From: Prosthecobacter debontii
GTDB taxonomy: Bacteria; Verrucomicrobiota; Verrucomicrobiia; Verrucomicrobiales; Akkermansiaceae
Assembly (NCBI GenBank): GCA_945885485.1
Contig: CAMCYT010000034.1
Span: 1 to 16,693 of the forward strand
Reading direction: 5' to 3'
DNA: 16,693 nucleotides
Below, piece after piece: positions 1-7,704 of the stretch. Each line of letters opens with the position of its first letter. The first letter of the stretch is position 1. The notes below the pieces were generated by a model. It saw only the letters and a list, made by a program, of their open reading frames with translations. It was not told where the DNA came from and did no database searches. Both the position numbers and the translations under genes were made by a program.

Positions 1-1794
1 GTAAGGTCCGCGATAGACGGCGACATCGAAGGTGAAGTTGCCATGTCCCGGAGGTGTTGGGGTCGCCCACTCAAGCGTGGTCGCATCCCATGGGTTGTCA
101 TTTTCAACTTTGCGACCCGTTTTCCATGCGAATAGCACATTGATGATGAAAGGAATCTGAGCAATCGCCAATGCCCATGCGCCGTAGGACATCACAATAT
201 TGAGATCGATATGTTCACGAACGATGGTTCCGAAAACGTTAGTGCTGTCTGCGGCTTTCGCCAGGTAAGCATCACCACCGTTATACCAGCGGCGATGGAA
301 GCCAGCCATCCCCTGCACCATCATCGGAAAGAATATGAGATTCATGCAGATCAAACTGGGCCAGAAATGGAGATGATTGAGAGTTCGGCTGGTGTAGCGG
401 CCGGTGATTTTTGGATACCAATGATGCACACCGGCAAACAGGCCGAAGAGAATCCCCGGAGCCACGACGTAGTGGAAGTGACCGATCACGTAATAAGTAT
501 CATGCAGGTGAAGTCCCACCAGGTTGAACGCGAGCGGAAGACCTGTTAGGCCGCCGATACCGAACATCGGGATAAAAGCACAGGCCCAAAGCATGGGCGG
601 TGTGAAGCGGATGGAACCACCCCAAAGTGAGATCAACATTGCCGTGATGATGACCACGGACGGAATCGAAATCAGCACAGTGGTGGTTTGGAAGAAGGTG
701 GAAACCGCAGCACCCATTCCGGTCATATACATGTGGTGAGCCCAGACGATGAATGAGAGGAAACCGAGGATCAGCACGGAATAGACCATGGACTTGTAAC
801 CCCAAAGCGGTTTACGCGTGTTGACGGGAATGATTTCCGCCACGCAAGCTATGGCTGGAAGCAGAAGCACGTAAACTTCCGGGTGACCAAGGAACCAGAA
901 AAGGTGCTGGAACAACAGCGGCGAACCACCACCGGAGAGATCCGCAAGGCCTTCGCTCTTGGTAAATAAACCGGTAGGCATGAAGAAGGAAGAATGAGCA
1001 ACCCGATCCATCAACTGCATGATACCAGCGGCTTCAAGCGGAGGGAACGCGAGGAGAAGGAGGAAACCGGTAACCAGCATCGCCCAGACAAAGAACGGCA
1101 AGCGCATCCATGTCATGCCGCGGGCGCGGAAGTTGATGATGGTGGTAATGAAGTTGACCGCTCCTAATAATGAGGAGGTGATAAGAAGAACCAGACCGAT
1201 CAGCCATTGGGTTTGTCCGGCCAGCCATTGGTTGACGATTTGACCGTCGGCAAAACCGGCGAGCGGTGAGTAGTTGGTCCAACCAGATTTCGCTGCACCG
1301 GACTCCATGAAGAAAGAGGCGCACATGATCAAACCACCTGCGAGGTAGATCCAGTAGCTCATCATGTTGAGTTTTGGGAACGCCATATCGACCGCGCCGA
1401 TTTGAAGTGGAGTGACATAGTTACCGAACGCACCGAAGCCGAGCGGCACGATACCAAGGAAGACCATGATGGTTCCGTGCATCGCACCAAACATGTTGTA
1501 GGTTTCACCGGTGACTTTGCCATCTGTCAGCCAGCGCGCTTTCCAGTTTTCAGTAAAAACCCAGCTCATCCAATCCGGAAGCGGTTGATGCGGATAAGCG
1601 ATGCTCCAGCGCATCACCATCATCAGATAGAATCCGAACGCAAGGAACAGCAAGGCAGTGATGCCATACTGAAGGCCAATGGTTTTGTGATCCGTTGAGA
1701 AAAAGTATTTTCTCCAAAATCCTGGATCATAGTGATGGTCGTCATGATCATGAGAATGATCGTGACTGTTAGAAGATGCAGCATGGTCGCTCAT
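1..1794 (-). CDS. ctaD: Cytochrome c oxidase subunit I (A1-type haem-copper oxidase), C-terminus cut by window edge
   Basis: Membrane catalytic subunit that reduces O2 to water and pumps protons. 598 codons are open from ATG at 1794 to the left edge with no stop. The last residues already resemble the usual tail, so little is probably missing. Ligands seen: low-spin haem His106 in AMHGTIM, Cu-B His304 and the cross-linked Tyr308 in GHPEVY, Cu-B His353-His354 in AHHMYMTG, and haem a3/a histidines in VIGHFHYV (His439, His441). Asp136 in GAVDMAFP and Glu306 in HPEVY mark the D-channel, so this is an A1-type enzyme with a full catalytic set. The N-terminus has an odd His/Asp-rich stretch (residues 11-21). 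It lies 63 bp after a monoheme cytochrome c gene. No CuA subunit II gene is in the window; it is probably further downstream or elsewhere. Confidence 0.96.
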   Translation of the reverse strand, partial: MSDHAASSNSHDHSHDHDDHHYDPGFWRKYFFSTDHKTIGLQYGITALLFLAFGFYLMMVMRWSIAYPHQPLPDWMSWVFTENWKARWLTDGKVTGETYNMFGAMHGTIMVFLGIVPLGFGAFGNYVTPLQIGAVDMAFPKLNMMSYWIYLAGGLIMCASFFMESGAAKSGWTNYSPLAGFADGQIVNQWLAGQTQWLIGLVLLITSSLLGAVNFITTIINFRARGMTWMRLPFFVWAMLVTGFLLLLAFPPLEAAGIMQLMDRVAHSSFFMPTGLFTKSEGLADLSGGGSPLLFQHLFWFLGHPEVYVLLLPAIACVAEIIPVNTRKPLWGYKSMVYSVLILGFLSFIVWAHHMYMTGMGAAVSTFFQTTTVLISIPSVVIITAMLISLWGGSIRFTPPMLWACAFIPMFGIGGLTGLPLAFNLVGLHLHDTYYVIGHFHYVVAPGILFGLFAGVHHWYPKITGRYTSRTLNHLHFWPSLICMNLIFFPMMVQGMAGFHRRWYNGGDAYLAKAADSTNVFGTIVREHIDLNIVMSYGAWALAIAQIPFIINVLFAWKTGRKVENDNPWDATTLEWATPTPPGHGNFTFDVAVYRGPY

Positions 1795-1857
1795 AAGTTA
1801 GTTTAGGCGTGTGGGTAAATGTTAGAAGGTAAGAAGCGGTTTAAGCCTCTTGAAAAT

Positions 1858-2628
1858 TTATGGAACAGGTGTGAGTTTAACAGGATCGACCTTGGTTGTA
1901 GGCTCAAGAGCCACACCGGGAAGCATTTGGTTATGTTTCGCCATGAGTTCATCCGAAGTAAGAGATGAACCAGGAGCATCACGTTTGGCGGAAGCATCTT
2001 TGGCGGCTTGTGCCATTTCAATCGAGACAACATCGCTTGTTGAATTGCCAAAACCGTTGCGCACGTAGGTCATCACCGCGGCGAGTTCATCGGGTTTCAA
2101 ATTCGCACCAATGGCACCCATCACGCCGTAATCTTTGCCAGTGCTGGTCGGCCCTTTCAGACCATTGAGAATGATCATGGATAATTTCTGTGTATTACCC
2201 GTGACCCATGCTGAACCAGCAAGTGAAGGAGCAGCTGCACCACCACGACCATCCGGACCGTGACAACCCGAGCAACCAACAGCGGTGTATACTTTTTGGC
2301 CCTTGGTAGAATAAGCGGCGAGAGCTTCTTTGGCTACAGGACCAGTATTCTCAGCACCTTCTGGTACACCACGGACATAATTGGGTTTCACAAGTGCTTG
2401 GTAATCAAACCAGGAAGTGACATTTCCGAGGACGCCACCTCCTATAAGCAGGACTACGCCGCAAGCAACAATCACCCAAAGAGAGATTGGCTCATGACCG
2501 TTATCGGCGATCCGATGTTCACGTGCGGTAGCGGCAGACTCCGAAGCGACACGACCGTGGGCTTGGGTGACGTTGATCGTTTCGTCGAGGTCAGGTTTCT
2601 GATTCGATTGCGGACTGTTCGATGACAT
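1858..2628 (-). CDS. Membrane-anchored monoheme cytochrome c (second of two paralogues)
   Basis: 256-aa class I-type cytochrome c. A hydrophilic N-terminus of about 45 residues precedes one transmembrane segment (about 49-70). A periplasmic domain follows with haem motif CSGCH at 119-123, APSLAGSAWVTG at 133-144 and the usual C-terminal helix ELAAVMTYVRN. Met170 (DYGVM) sits where the axial Met is expected. The ATG at 2628 was chosen because the longer frame starting at 2730 would overlap the preceding CcoO-like gene by about 60 bp and adds a low-complexity tail. The gap to that gene is 40 bp. It shares WVTG, GLKGP and TYVRN with the cytochrome at 4951-5679, so the two are paralogues flanking the CcoN/CcoO-like pair. 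It probably carries electrons to the oxidase encoded next; this role is inferred. Confidence 0.88.
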   Translation of the reverse strand: MSSNSPQSNQKPDLDETINVTQAHGRVASESAATAREHRIADNGHEPISLWVIVACGVVLLIGGGVLGNVTSWFDYQALVKPNYVRGVPEGAENTGPVAKEALAAYSTKGQKVYTAVGCSGCHGPDGRGGAAAPSLAGSAWVTGNTQKLSMIILNGLKGPTSTGKDYGVMGAIGANLKPDELAAVMTYVRNGFGNSTSDVVSIEMAQAAKDASAKRDAPGSSLTSDELMAKHNQMLPGVALEPTTKVDPVKLTPVP

Positions 2629-2668
2629 GGTGGAAAGGTTCTGTGGGATCAAAAGTGATGCGAACGCA

Positions 2669-3400
2669 TTATGGAGCCGGAGTTTTGGCAGCGGGCTTGG
2701 CGGATGGTTCGGCGGCTGGTTTAAAATCAAAAACTACTGGCACAGGATTATCTTTTTTCAAGGACAGGAGATAAGAAACTAAAGCGCGGCCGTCTGGATT
2801 CGGGACGATTTCTTCGCCGTTTTCGCCGTGGAAAGGTAGAGCAGTATCGGACGGATTACCAGTGACTTTTTTCTCATCGAAGAGGAAACGGAAAGACGGG
2901 CAATTCGAGTGGCTGCGAGCAGGCTGGTGACGCGGATTGTAAAGATAACGATAGAGCCATTGCTCAGGCGAAATATCTTTGGCATAGTTTGCCTCAATGC
3001 GAACCGCGAGATTGGAAAGATCCGGACCCACGCGATTAATGCCGATATGAGCGAACTTTTCGGAGGGGTAATCAAAAGCGTTGGTCTCGCGGCGGGTGTC
3101 GATGCCTTCTTCTTTGTTCACGTAACCAGCAAAATCTGTGCGATAAACATCATTGCCTGCGTAATCAGGACGGATCAACTGGGTGTGACAGAGGTAGCAG
3201 CCGTTTGCCGCATACACTTGCGAGCCGTCGGCAATCCTGCCGGCGCGTTTTGGGATGTAAACAGCATTGGTTCCTGTCGCGTCCTCACCCATCGCAACGG
3301 GTTCGATAGTACGCATTTTGAAGTAAGGAACGATGACCATTGCCAACCATGCAACTCCGAAACTGGCGGAGAGGCTGAGGAAGAAAGTGCGGAAGCTCAT
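2669..3400 (-). CDS. ccoO: CcoO-like (cbb3 oxidase subunit II family) monoheme cytochrome c with altered axial ligand
   Basis: 243-aa protein with an N-terminal membrane anchor (about residues 5-26) and one haem motif, CYLCH at 68-72, in the CcoO-typical context GCYxCHxQxIRP. RVGPDLSN (123-130) and LYNPR (153-157) also match CcoO. In cbb3 oxidases LYNPR is followed by SxMPxYPW, where Met is the sixth haem ligand. Here the site reads HSNCPSF, with Cys167 in the Met position, and no Met occurs anywhere after residue 37. The haem therefore cannot have ordinary His/Met ligation within this chain. The Pro/Ala/Lys-rich tail (about 226-243) looks flexible. It starts 26 bp after the CcoN-like gene. 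No ccoQ or ccoP is present. The family assignment is firm; a role as a true oxidase subunit is doubtful. Confidence 0.88.
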   Translation of the reverse strand: MSFRTFFLSLSASFGVAWLAMVIVPYFKMRTIEPVAMGEDATGTNAVYIPKRAGRIADGSQVYAANGCYLCHTQLIRPDYAGNDVYRTDFAGYVNKEEGIDTRRETNAFDYPSEKFAHIGINRVGPDLSNLAVRIEANYAKDISPEQWLYRYLYNPRHQPARSHSNCPSFRFLFDEKKVTGNPSDTALPFHGENGEEIVPNPDGRALVSYLLSLKKDNPVPVVFDFKPAAEPSAKPAAKTPAP

Positions 3401-3426
3401 GTGAGGATTAATTTGAGGAATGAAAA

Positions 3427-4920
3427 TTAGTGGGCGGATACGGTGCCGGCGTTATCGATATCACCTTCTTCACCGTGTGGACTGTGACCGTGAGCGGAAA
3501 TCAACAAGGTTGGGTGTATGCTGCGACGACCCAGTCCCATCCACATGAAGATCAAGTGAAGGAAGAAGAACAGGTTAGAAAACAAAATGAAGCACCATGT
3601 AATCGTCATGGCCCAAACATAGGGATAAGCTCTCAGAGCAGCGGATTCCCATGGTTGGTAAAACTTTTCTTGGCCAATTCCCTGCATCCATCCACCGAAA
3701 ATAGCAACGATTGCGACGGTGATGATGCCGTAGATGGAGAAGAAGAAATGCATCTTGATCAGGCGACGTGAAATCCACTCGCGGCGCGTGACACGTGGCA
3801 CGATGAAATAGATTGCACCGAACATCACGAAGCTGAAGAACGCGTAGATCGCGAGAATTTCAAATCCGTAACCCGAGAGTGAAAACTGGGTCAGTTTAAG
3901 AGTAGATCCGGGAAGGTTGAGGAAAACGGCAGCAACAGCCATCACTAACAAGCCAAACACACCTGCCATCGTGAAACGCAGCGACGGACTGTTGTTAACG
4001 ATCTCCATATCAGCAGAGGCGGTGCGGAGAATATTGAATACAGCGGCTATGGCAGGCACGAAGAACAGAATCGTGGCTGCGGCACCGAGGTAAGGCATGA
4101 AGAACGGGATAGGCGCACCAGCGAGTTTCTGCATACCCGCCCATGGCATAATGATGGCGAGCGACCAGAAACCCAAACGCGCAAGCGAATAACTGTAGAT
4201 CGGGCGACCCGTCACTTTTGGAGTCAGATAGAATGCGGCGGAAAGCGCGACCGGCGTAAAGAACAGGAAGATCAGGCTGGATTTATACCAAGCGTTGATG
4301 CCATTCGCCATGACAGGATGACCCGGGAAAACATGCAGCAAGAGATTGGCGGTGAGGAAAACCCATGGAAACCAAATCATCGCAGCCAACAGATACCACT
4401 GTGAGATGTAAACGTGACCTTCCGGGCGGACTTTGAACTGCACCATCGACCATGTGATAATAGCGAAATAACTGAGAAGCAGCACAGGCCAAGCGAAGGA
4501 AGGAAACTCCATCCATGGCATACCGGTGCCGTAACCTGCAATAATGCCGATGACACCTGCCATCACGCCGAGGTTCCATACATGACCGGCTGTTAAAATG
4601 ATTCCTGCAGCTTTACACTCTTGGCGGGAAAGACGGGACATGATCCAGATAATCACGCCGAAGGCGGCTTGGAATCCCCAACCGTAGATCAGGGCATTGA
4701 GGTGTGCCGCTTGCGTGCGCCCGTAGGTAAACCATGAGCAGCCATCCATAAATTCTGGGGCATGCATTTTAGCAGAGGAAATGATTCCGAGGACAATGGA
4801 AACGACGAGCCATGCCGCACCGCTTACGAGGAAAAACATCACAGGATGGCGAAGAGAGCGGTCAATTCCGGCTCTCAACTGGGCATCTTGCAGGTTGGTG
4901 TTTACTGTTTCTGTGGACAT
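3427..4920 (-). CDS. ccoN: CcoN-like (cbb3 oxidase subunit I family) membrane protein lacking the catalytic-site ligands
   Basis: 497 aa, about 12 membrane segments, uninterrupted frame. Homology to cbb3 subunit I is clear: YGRTQAAHLNALIYGWG (about 66-82) matches FGRLRPLHTN, and GRPIYSYSLARLGFW (238-252) matches ERPIYSYRLSIVHFW. The catalytic positions are replaced: WYGHNAVGF becomes WYKSSLIFL (211-219, Cu-B His to Ser214), WAGPHHLHY becomes WAGMQKLAG (260-268, both Cu-B His lost), the Tyr just before WAG becomes Met258, and GHVHAG becomes GFEILA (352-357, haem b3 and haem b His lost). Only the first haem b ligand, His73, remains. It cannot build a haem-copper site by the known scheme. Because the flanking regions stay conserved and the frame is intact, it is probably a functional non-oxidase paralogue, perhaps a scaffold for the cytochromes around it. 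Its C-terminal tail is His-rich. Confidence 0.9.
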   Translation of the reverse strand: MSTETVNTNLQDAQLRAGIDRSLRHPVMFFLVSGAAWLVVSIVLGIISSAKMHAPEFMDGCSWFTYGRTQAAHLNALIYGWGFQAAFGVIIWIMSRLSRQECKAAGIILTAGHVWNLGVMAGVIGIIAGYGTGMPWMEFPSFAWPVLLLSYFAIITWSMVQFKVRPEGHVYISQWYLLAAMIWFPWVFLTANLLLHVFPGHPVMANGINAWYKSSLIFLFFTPVALSAAFYLTPKVTGRPIYSYSLARLGFWSLAIIMPWAGMQKLAGAPIPFFMPYLGAAATILFFVPAIAAVFNILRTASADMEIVNNSPSLRFTMAGVFGLLVMAVAAVFLNLPGSTLKLTQFSLSGYGFEILAIYAFFSFVMFGAIYFIVPRVTRREWISRRLIKMHFFFSIYGIITVAIVAIFGGWMQGIGQEKFYQPWESAALRAYPYVWAMTITWCFILFSNLFFFLHLIFMWMGLGRRSIHPTLLISAHGHSPHGEEGDIDNAGTVSAH

Positions 4921-4950
4921 CTGGACTGGATAAATCGTTTAGCGAAAAGC

Positions 4951-5679
4951 TTAGGGTTTGATGAGATCTTGGACCGTGATTTGTGGTTTCCCTACTTCAC
5001 CACGCAGCGCAGTTACTTCTTCAGGTTTCACCGCGGAGGCTTTATTTCCAAAACTGTTACGTACATAGGTCAATACTCCGGCGATCTGATCATCGGTTTG
5101 GTAAGCCATTGCATTCATGCCTGCTGCAAATTGGTCATAGACGACCCCCTTGACTTCGATAGGACCTTTCAGACCACGCAACTGAATCAAAATCAAATTG
5201 GAAACCGGACCAGTCACCCACTCTGAACCTGCGAGTGGCGGAGCTATTGGACCACCTTCCCCATTCTGACCATGGCACGCGCCACAAACTAAATACTGAG
5301 CTTTCCCTATTTCCATCTTCGCAGGATCAATCGGCGCATCTTCAGAAAGTTTCTTTTCTGTTGCCGAACCCGGAACCACTTGAGCTTTTACTTCCACAGC
5401 AATCGGGTTGGAGTTTGCGAGCAATGTCGCGACGTTCGGAGTCACTGAATCGATGGCTTCTTGTGGGAGAAACTTCGCTTGTTCTGCAGCGATCTCGATT
5501 TTGGTGGCGTAGCGGATTTCAGCAGCCGCTGCTTCAGGTTCCTCTCCTTTTTTGAACTTACCGCTAAGAGCAGCAACACCAAAAATGACGAGCAGCAAAA
5601 CAGCAAAGAGAGTAAAAATTCCAAGCCCATCGATAAAGGCTTTGAATCGGATCATGAGGTTGTCGCGAGTGGGGTCCAT
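4951..5679 (-). CDS. Membrane-anchored monoheme cytochrome c (first of two paralogues)
   Basis: 242-aa cytochrome c. The ATG at 5679 lies 16 bp after the actF stop and puts a single membrane segment at about residues 20-40. A longer frame beginning at 5958 would lie inside actF in another phase and is rejected. An Ala/Glu-rich linker precedes the haem motif CGACH (132-136), followed by APPLAGSEWVTG (146-157), GLKGP (169-173) and TYVRN (204-208). The Met188/Met191 region (GMNAMAY) is the likely axial-ligand site, but it is offset by about one residue from the paralogue at 1858-2628. It ends 30 bp before the CcoN-like gene. It is likely an electron carrier that accepts from ACIII; the partner is inferred from position only. 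Confidence 0.88.
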   Translation of the reverse strand: MDPTRDNLMIRFKAFIDGLGIFTLFAVLLLVIFGVAALSGKFKKGEEPEAAAAEIRYATKIEIAAEQAKFLPQEAIDSVTPNVATLLANSNPIAVEVKAQVVPGSATEKKLSEDAPIDPAKMEIGKAQYLVCGACHGQNGEGGPIAPPLAGSEWVTGPVSNLILIQLRGLKGPIEVKGVVYDQFAAGMNAMAYQTDDQIAGVLTYVRNSFGNKASAVKPEEVTALRGEVGKPQITVQDLIKP

Positions 5680-5695
5680 GCGGTTAGGTAAAAAA

Positions 5696-7012
5696 TCAGT
5701 TAGAAAGGTTGGCGGATTCGAGGATGCGTGGGTCGCGGTTCGGGTAGAGCGAATGTTGACCGAGAGCACGAAGGAGAACAAAAAGAAAGGCAGCACCGAT
5801 GGTGACGAAGGCGAAAATGTCGCCCCAGAATGCACCCGGTATGGAAGTGGTGATATCACCGAAGACCTCGGGTTTGATTTTTCCGAGAGACACACCGCGT
5901 TCCGGAATGGTGATGAGGTAATGATCGAGCGCGTGCATGCAGAGCGAGAAGACAGCAACGATGGAGAGGTATTTCGGATTCTTTTTCAGCCATGCTTGAA
6001 GTAGCACTACGAAGGGAACAACGAAATGAAATACCACGAGGCAGATCATGCCGATGTTCCAGTTACCTGTGTTACGGATCAGGAAGTAGGAAGTTTCCTC
6101 GGTGATGTTGGCATACCAGATCAGGAAATACTGCGAGAACGTGATGTATGCCCAGAAAGTGGTGAAAGCGAACATGAGCTTACCCATGATGTGGAAATGC
6201 TCAGGTCCGGTGACGTGTTTGAGGTGACCTTTGCTGATCAGCCATGTGCAGATGAGAACGATCACAGCCATGGAGTTAAGAGCGGTGCCTGCGAAGAGAT
6301 ACACACCCCACATCGTTGAAAACCATTTGTAATCCTGACCCATGAGGAAATCGAAACCAGTAAAAGTGATAGTGAGGGCAAAAATGATCAGAGCATACGT
6401 AGAGTGGTAACGGGCACGTAACACTCTCTCAACACCAGGTTTAGGATCGGTATCCTGAGCGGTGGAAAGTTTACGAAGGAACCAAATCACAAATGAAAGG
6501 CCGATGCCGTAGAAAGCAAAACGTCCAAGCCAAAACGGGATGTTCATGAACCACTGCTTATTGTAGAGCAGGTGATCGGCGTGATGGAGGTGTTCCTTAA
6601 CCGTCTGTCCATCAGGAGTGGCGCGATGTATATTCATCCACTCAAAAAGATATTGATTCACCTGTGGGAAAAGCAACGGAATGCCGAAGAGGAAAATCCA
6701 TGGGAAAGTGGATCCGAGGTTTTCAAACGTGCGGCGAACAGAAGTCCCCCACCCTGAGTTAGATACGTTATGGAGAAGCGTCCAGAACACGCCACCGATG
6801 GAAAGTGTTAGGAAAAAGTAATAAGCGAACACCCATGAGTAGGCATACGTTCCTTGGAAAAATTGACCAAACACTCCGAACAGCGCGAGCAAGCTCACGA
6901 TCGTGCCTATCCCAGCGACGATGAGTAAAATAGTTTTGAGCGTGGAGACCTTCGATTTATCGAGGTGGTCGCCGTGGATGGCTATATCTGAGGATGTGAC
7001 GTGGTGGGACAT
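5696..7012 (-). CDS. actF: ACIII subunit ActF, polytopic membrane protein
   Basis: 438-aa integral membrane protein with about 10 hydrophobic segments, the usual size for ActF, the smaller of the two NrfD-related membrane subunits of ACIII. ACIII oxidises quinol and passes electrons to cytochrome c or directly to an oxidase, replacing cytochrome bc1. Supporting features are the aromatic-rich FAYYFFLTLSIGGVFWTLL (about 63-81), the conserved FTGFDFLMGQDYKWFSTMWG stretch in mid-protein, and its place directly after actE with an 8-bp gap. The His-rich N-terminus (MSHH, HGDH) is cytoplasmic in the expected topology. No motif by itself proves the name. The assignment rests on family resemblance plus the intact actABCDEF order. 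Confidence 0.92.
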   Translation of the reverse strand: MSHHVTSSDIAIHGDHLDKSKVSTLKTILLIVAGIGTIVSLLALFGVFGQFFQGTYAYSWVFAYYFFLTLSIGGVFWTLLHNVSNSGWGTSVRRTFENLGSTFPWIFLFGIPLLFPQVNQYLFEWMNIHRATPDGQTVKEHLHHADHLLYNKQWFMNIPFWLGRFAFYGIGLSFVIWFLRKLSTAQDTDPKPGVERVLRARYHSTYALIIFALTITFTGFDFLMGQDYKWFSTMWGVYLFAGTALNSMAVIVLICTWLISKGHLKHVTGPEHFHIMGKLMFAFTTFWAYITFSQYFLIWYANITEETSYFLIRNTGNWNIGMICLVVFHFVVPFVVLLQAWLKKNPKYLSIVAVFSLCMHALDHYLITIPERGVSLGKIKPEVFGDITTSIPGAFWGDIFAFVTIGAAFLFVLLRALGQHSLYPNRDPRILESANLSN

Positions 7013-7020
7013 CGGGAAAA

Positions 7021-7674
7021 TTATTTAACTGCGGTTGCTGCTTGTTTTGCGGCTTGGAGAGTGCGGACGTAGGAAATGATCGCCCAGCGATCGCGGACAG
7101 GAATGTTGGCTCCATAGCCACTCATCAGGCCTTTGCCGTGAGTGATGACCTCGAATATACGGCCATCGGGATAAGCGGCTGGAGTAAAAAGTTCCGTATG
7201 GAAGTTGGCGATGGCAGGAACACCGTAACGGGAAGTGATGCCGAGGCCGTTGCCAGTTTGACCATGGCAAGCCGAGCAGTAGATCGCGAAGCGCTCCTTA
7301 CCACGCTTGATAAGTTGAGCGGCGGTTTCCTCGGAATCGAGTTCAAGCTCATCTGGCATACCGGTTCCGAAGTAATCTCCGACATGACCTGTGTAATAGT
7401 AACCAGTTTGACCACCGAATTCGTATTCAGGAATGCCGCCGATCTCTTTGCTGCCAGTTTCGTTGAAACCCAATGGTTGGGTGCCGGAAACTGGCTGCCG
7501 CGCGCCTTGGCGATCCGCGAAGAAGCCGCTCGGCGACTGAGCTTTGAGTTTATCCTGATTATCCATGTCATTGAAAATCTGGATAGGTGGCTTCGAGAAA
7601 TGCTGACCACGGAAGCCCAGCATCCCGACAACGAGAACTGCGACAATGGCGTATGCTATAAAAAAGTAGCGCAT
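7021..7674 (-). CDS. actE: ACIII subunit ActE, monoheme cytochrome c
   Basis: 217 aa. An N-terminal hydrophobic segment (residues 3-20) acts as anchor or signal. There is no cysteine near it, so the lipoprotein form seen in some ActE proteins is not indicated. PIQIFNDMDNQDKLKAQ (30-46) is the hallmark region before the haem domain. Haem motif CSACH lies at 133-137, with the likely axial Met184 in GKGLMSGYGANI and the C-terminal helix RWAIISYVRTLQ. In ACIII, ActE is one of the two haem-bearing subunits on the periplasmic side, with ActA. The gene starts 30 bp after actD and ends 8 bp before actF. Confidence 0.93.
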   Translation of the reverse strand: MRYFFIAYAIVAVLVVGMLGFRGQHFSKPPIQIFNDMDNQDKLKAQSPSGFFADRQGARQPVSGTQPLGFNETGSKEIGGIPEYEFGGQTGYYYTGHVGDYFGTGMPDELELDSEETAAQLIKRGKERFAIYCSACHGQTGNGLGITSRYGVPAIANFHTELFTPAAYPDGRIFEVITHGKGLMSGYGANIPVRDRWAIISYVRTLQAAKQAATAVK

Positions 7675-7704
7675 GGCTGATAAGTGAGTGTGCTGGTAAA
7701 AAGG

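Noticed and set aside
2629..2730. 34-residue N-terminal extension of the cytochrome c at 1858-2628
   Set aside because: It overlaps the 3' end of the CcoO-like gene and adds Pro-rich low-complexity sequence; the internal ATG gives a normal spacing of 40 bp.
3427..4920. CcoN-like gene as a pseudogene or sequencing artefact
   Set aside because: The frame has no stop or shift over 497 codons, homology is continuous, and the substitutions are confined to ligand positions in three separate helices.
5680..5958. 93-residue N-terminal extension of the cytochrome c at 4951-5679
   Set aside because: It would lie entirely inside the end of actF in another phase, is Ser/Arg-rich, and pushes the membrane anchor away from the N-terminus; the ATG at 5679 fits better.
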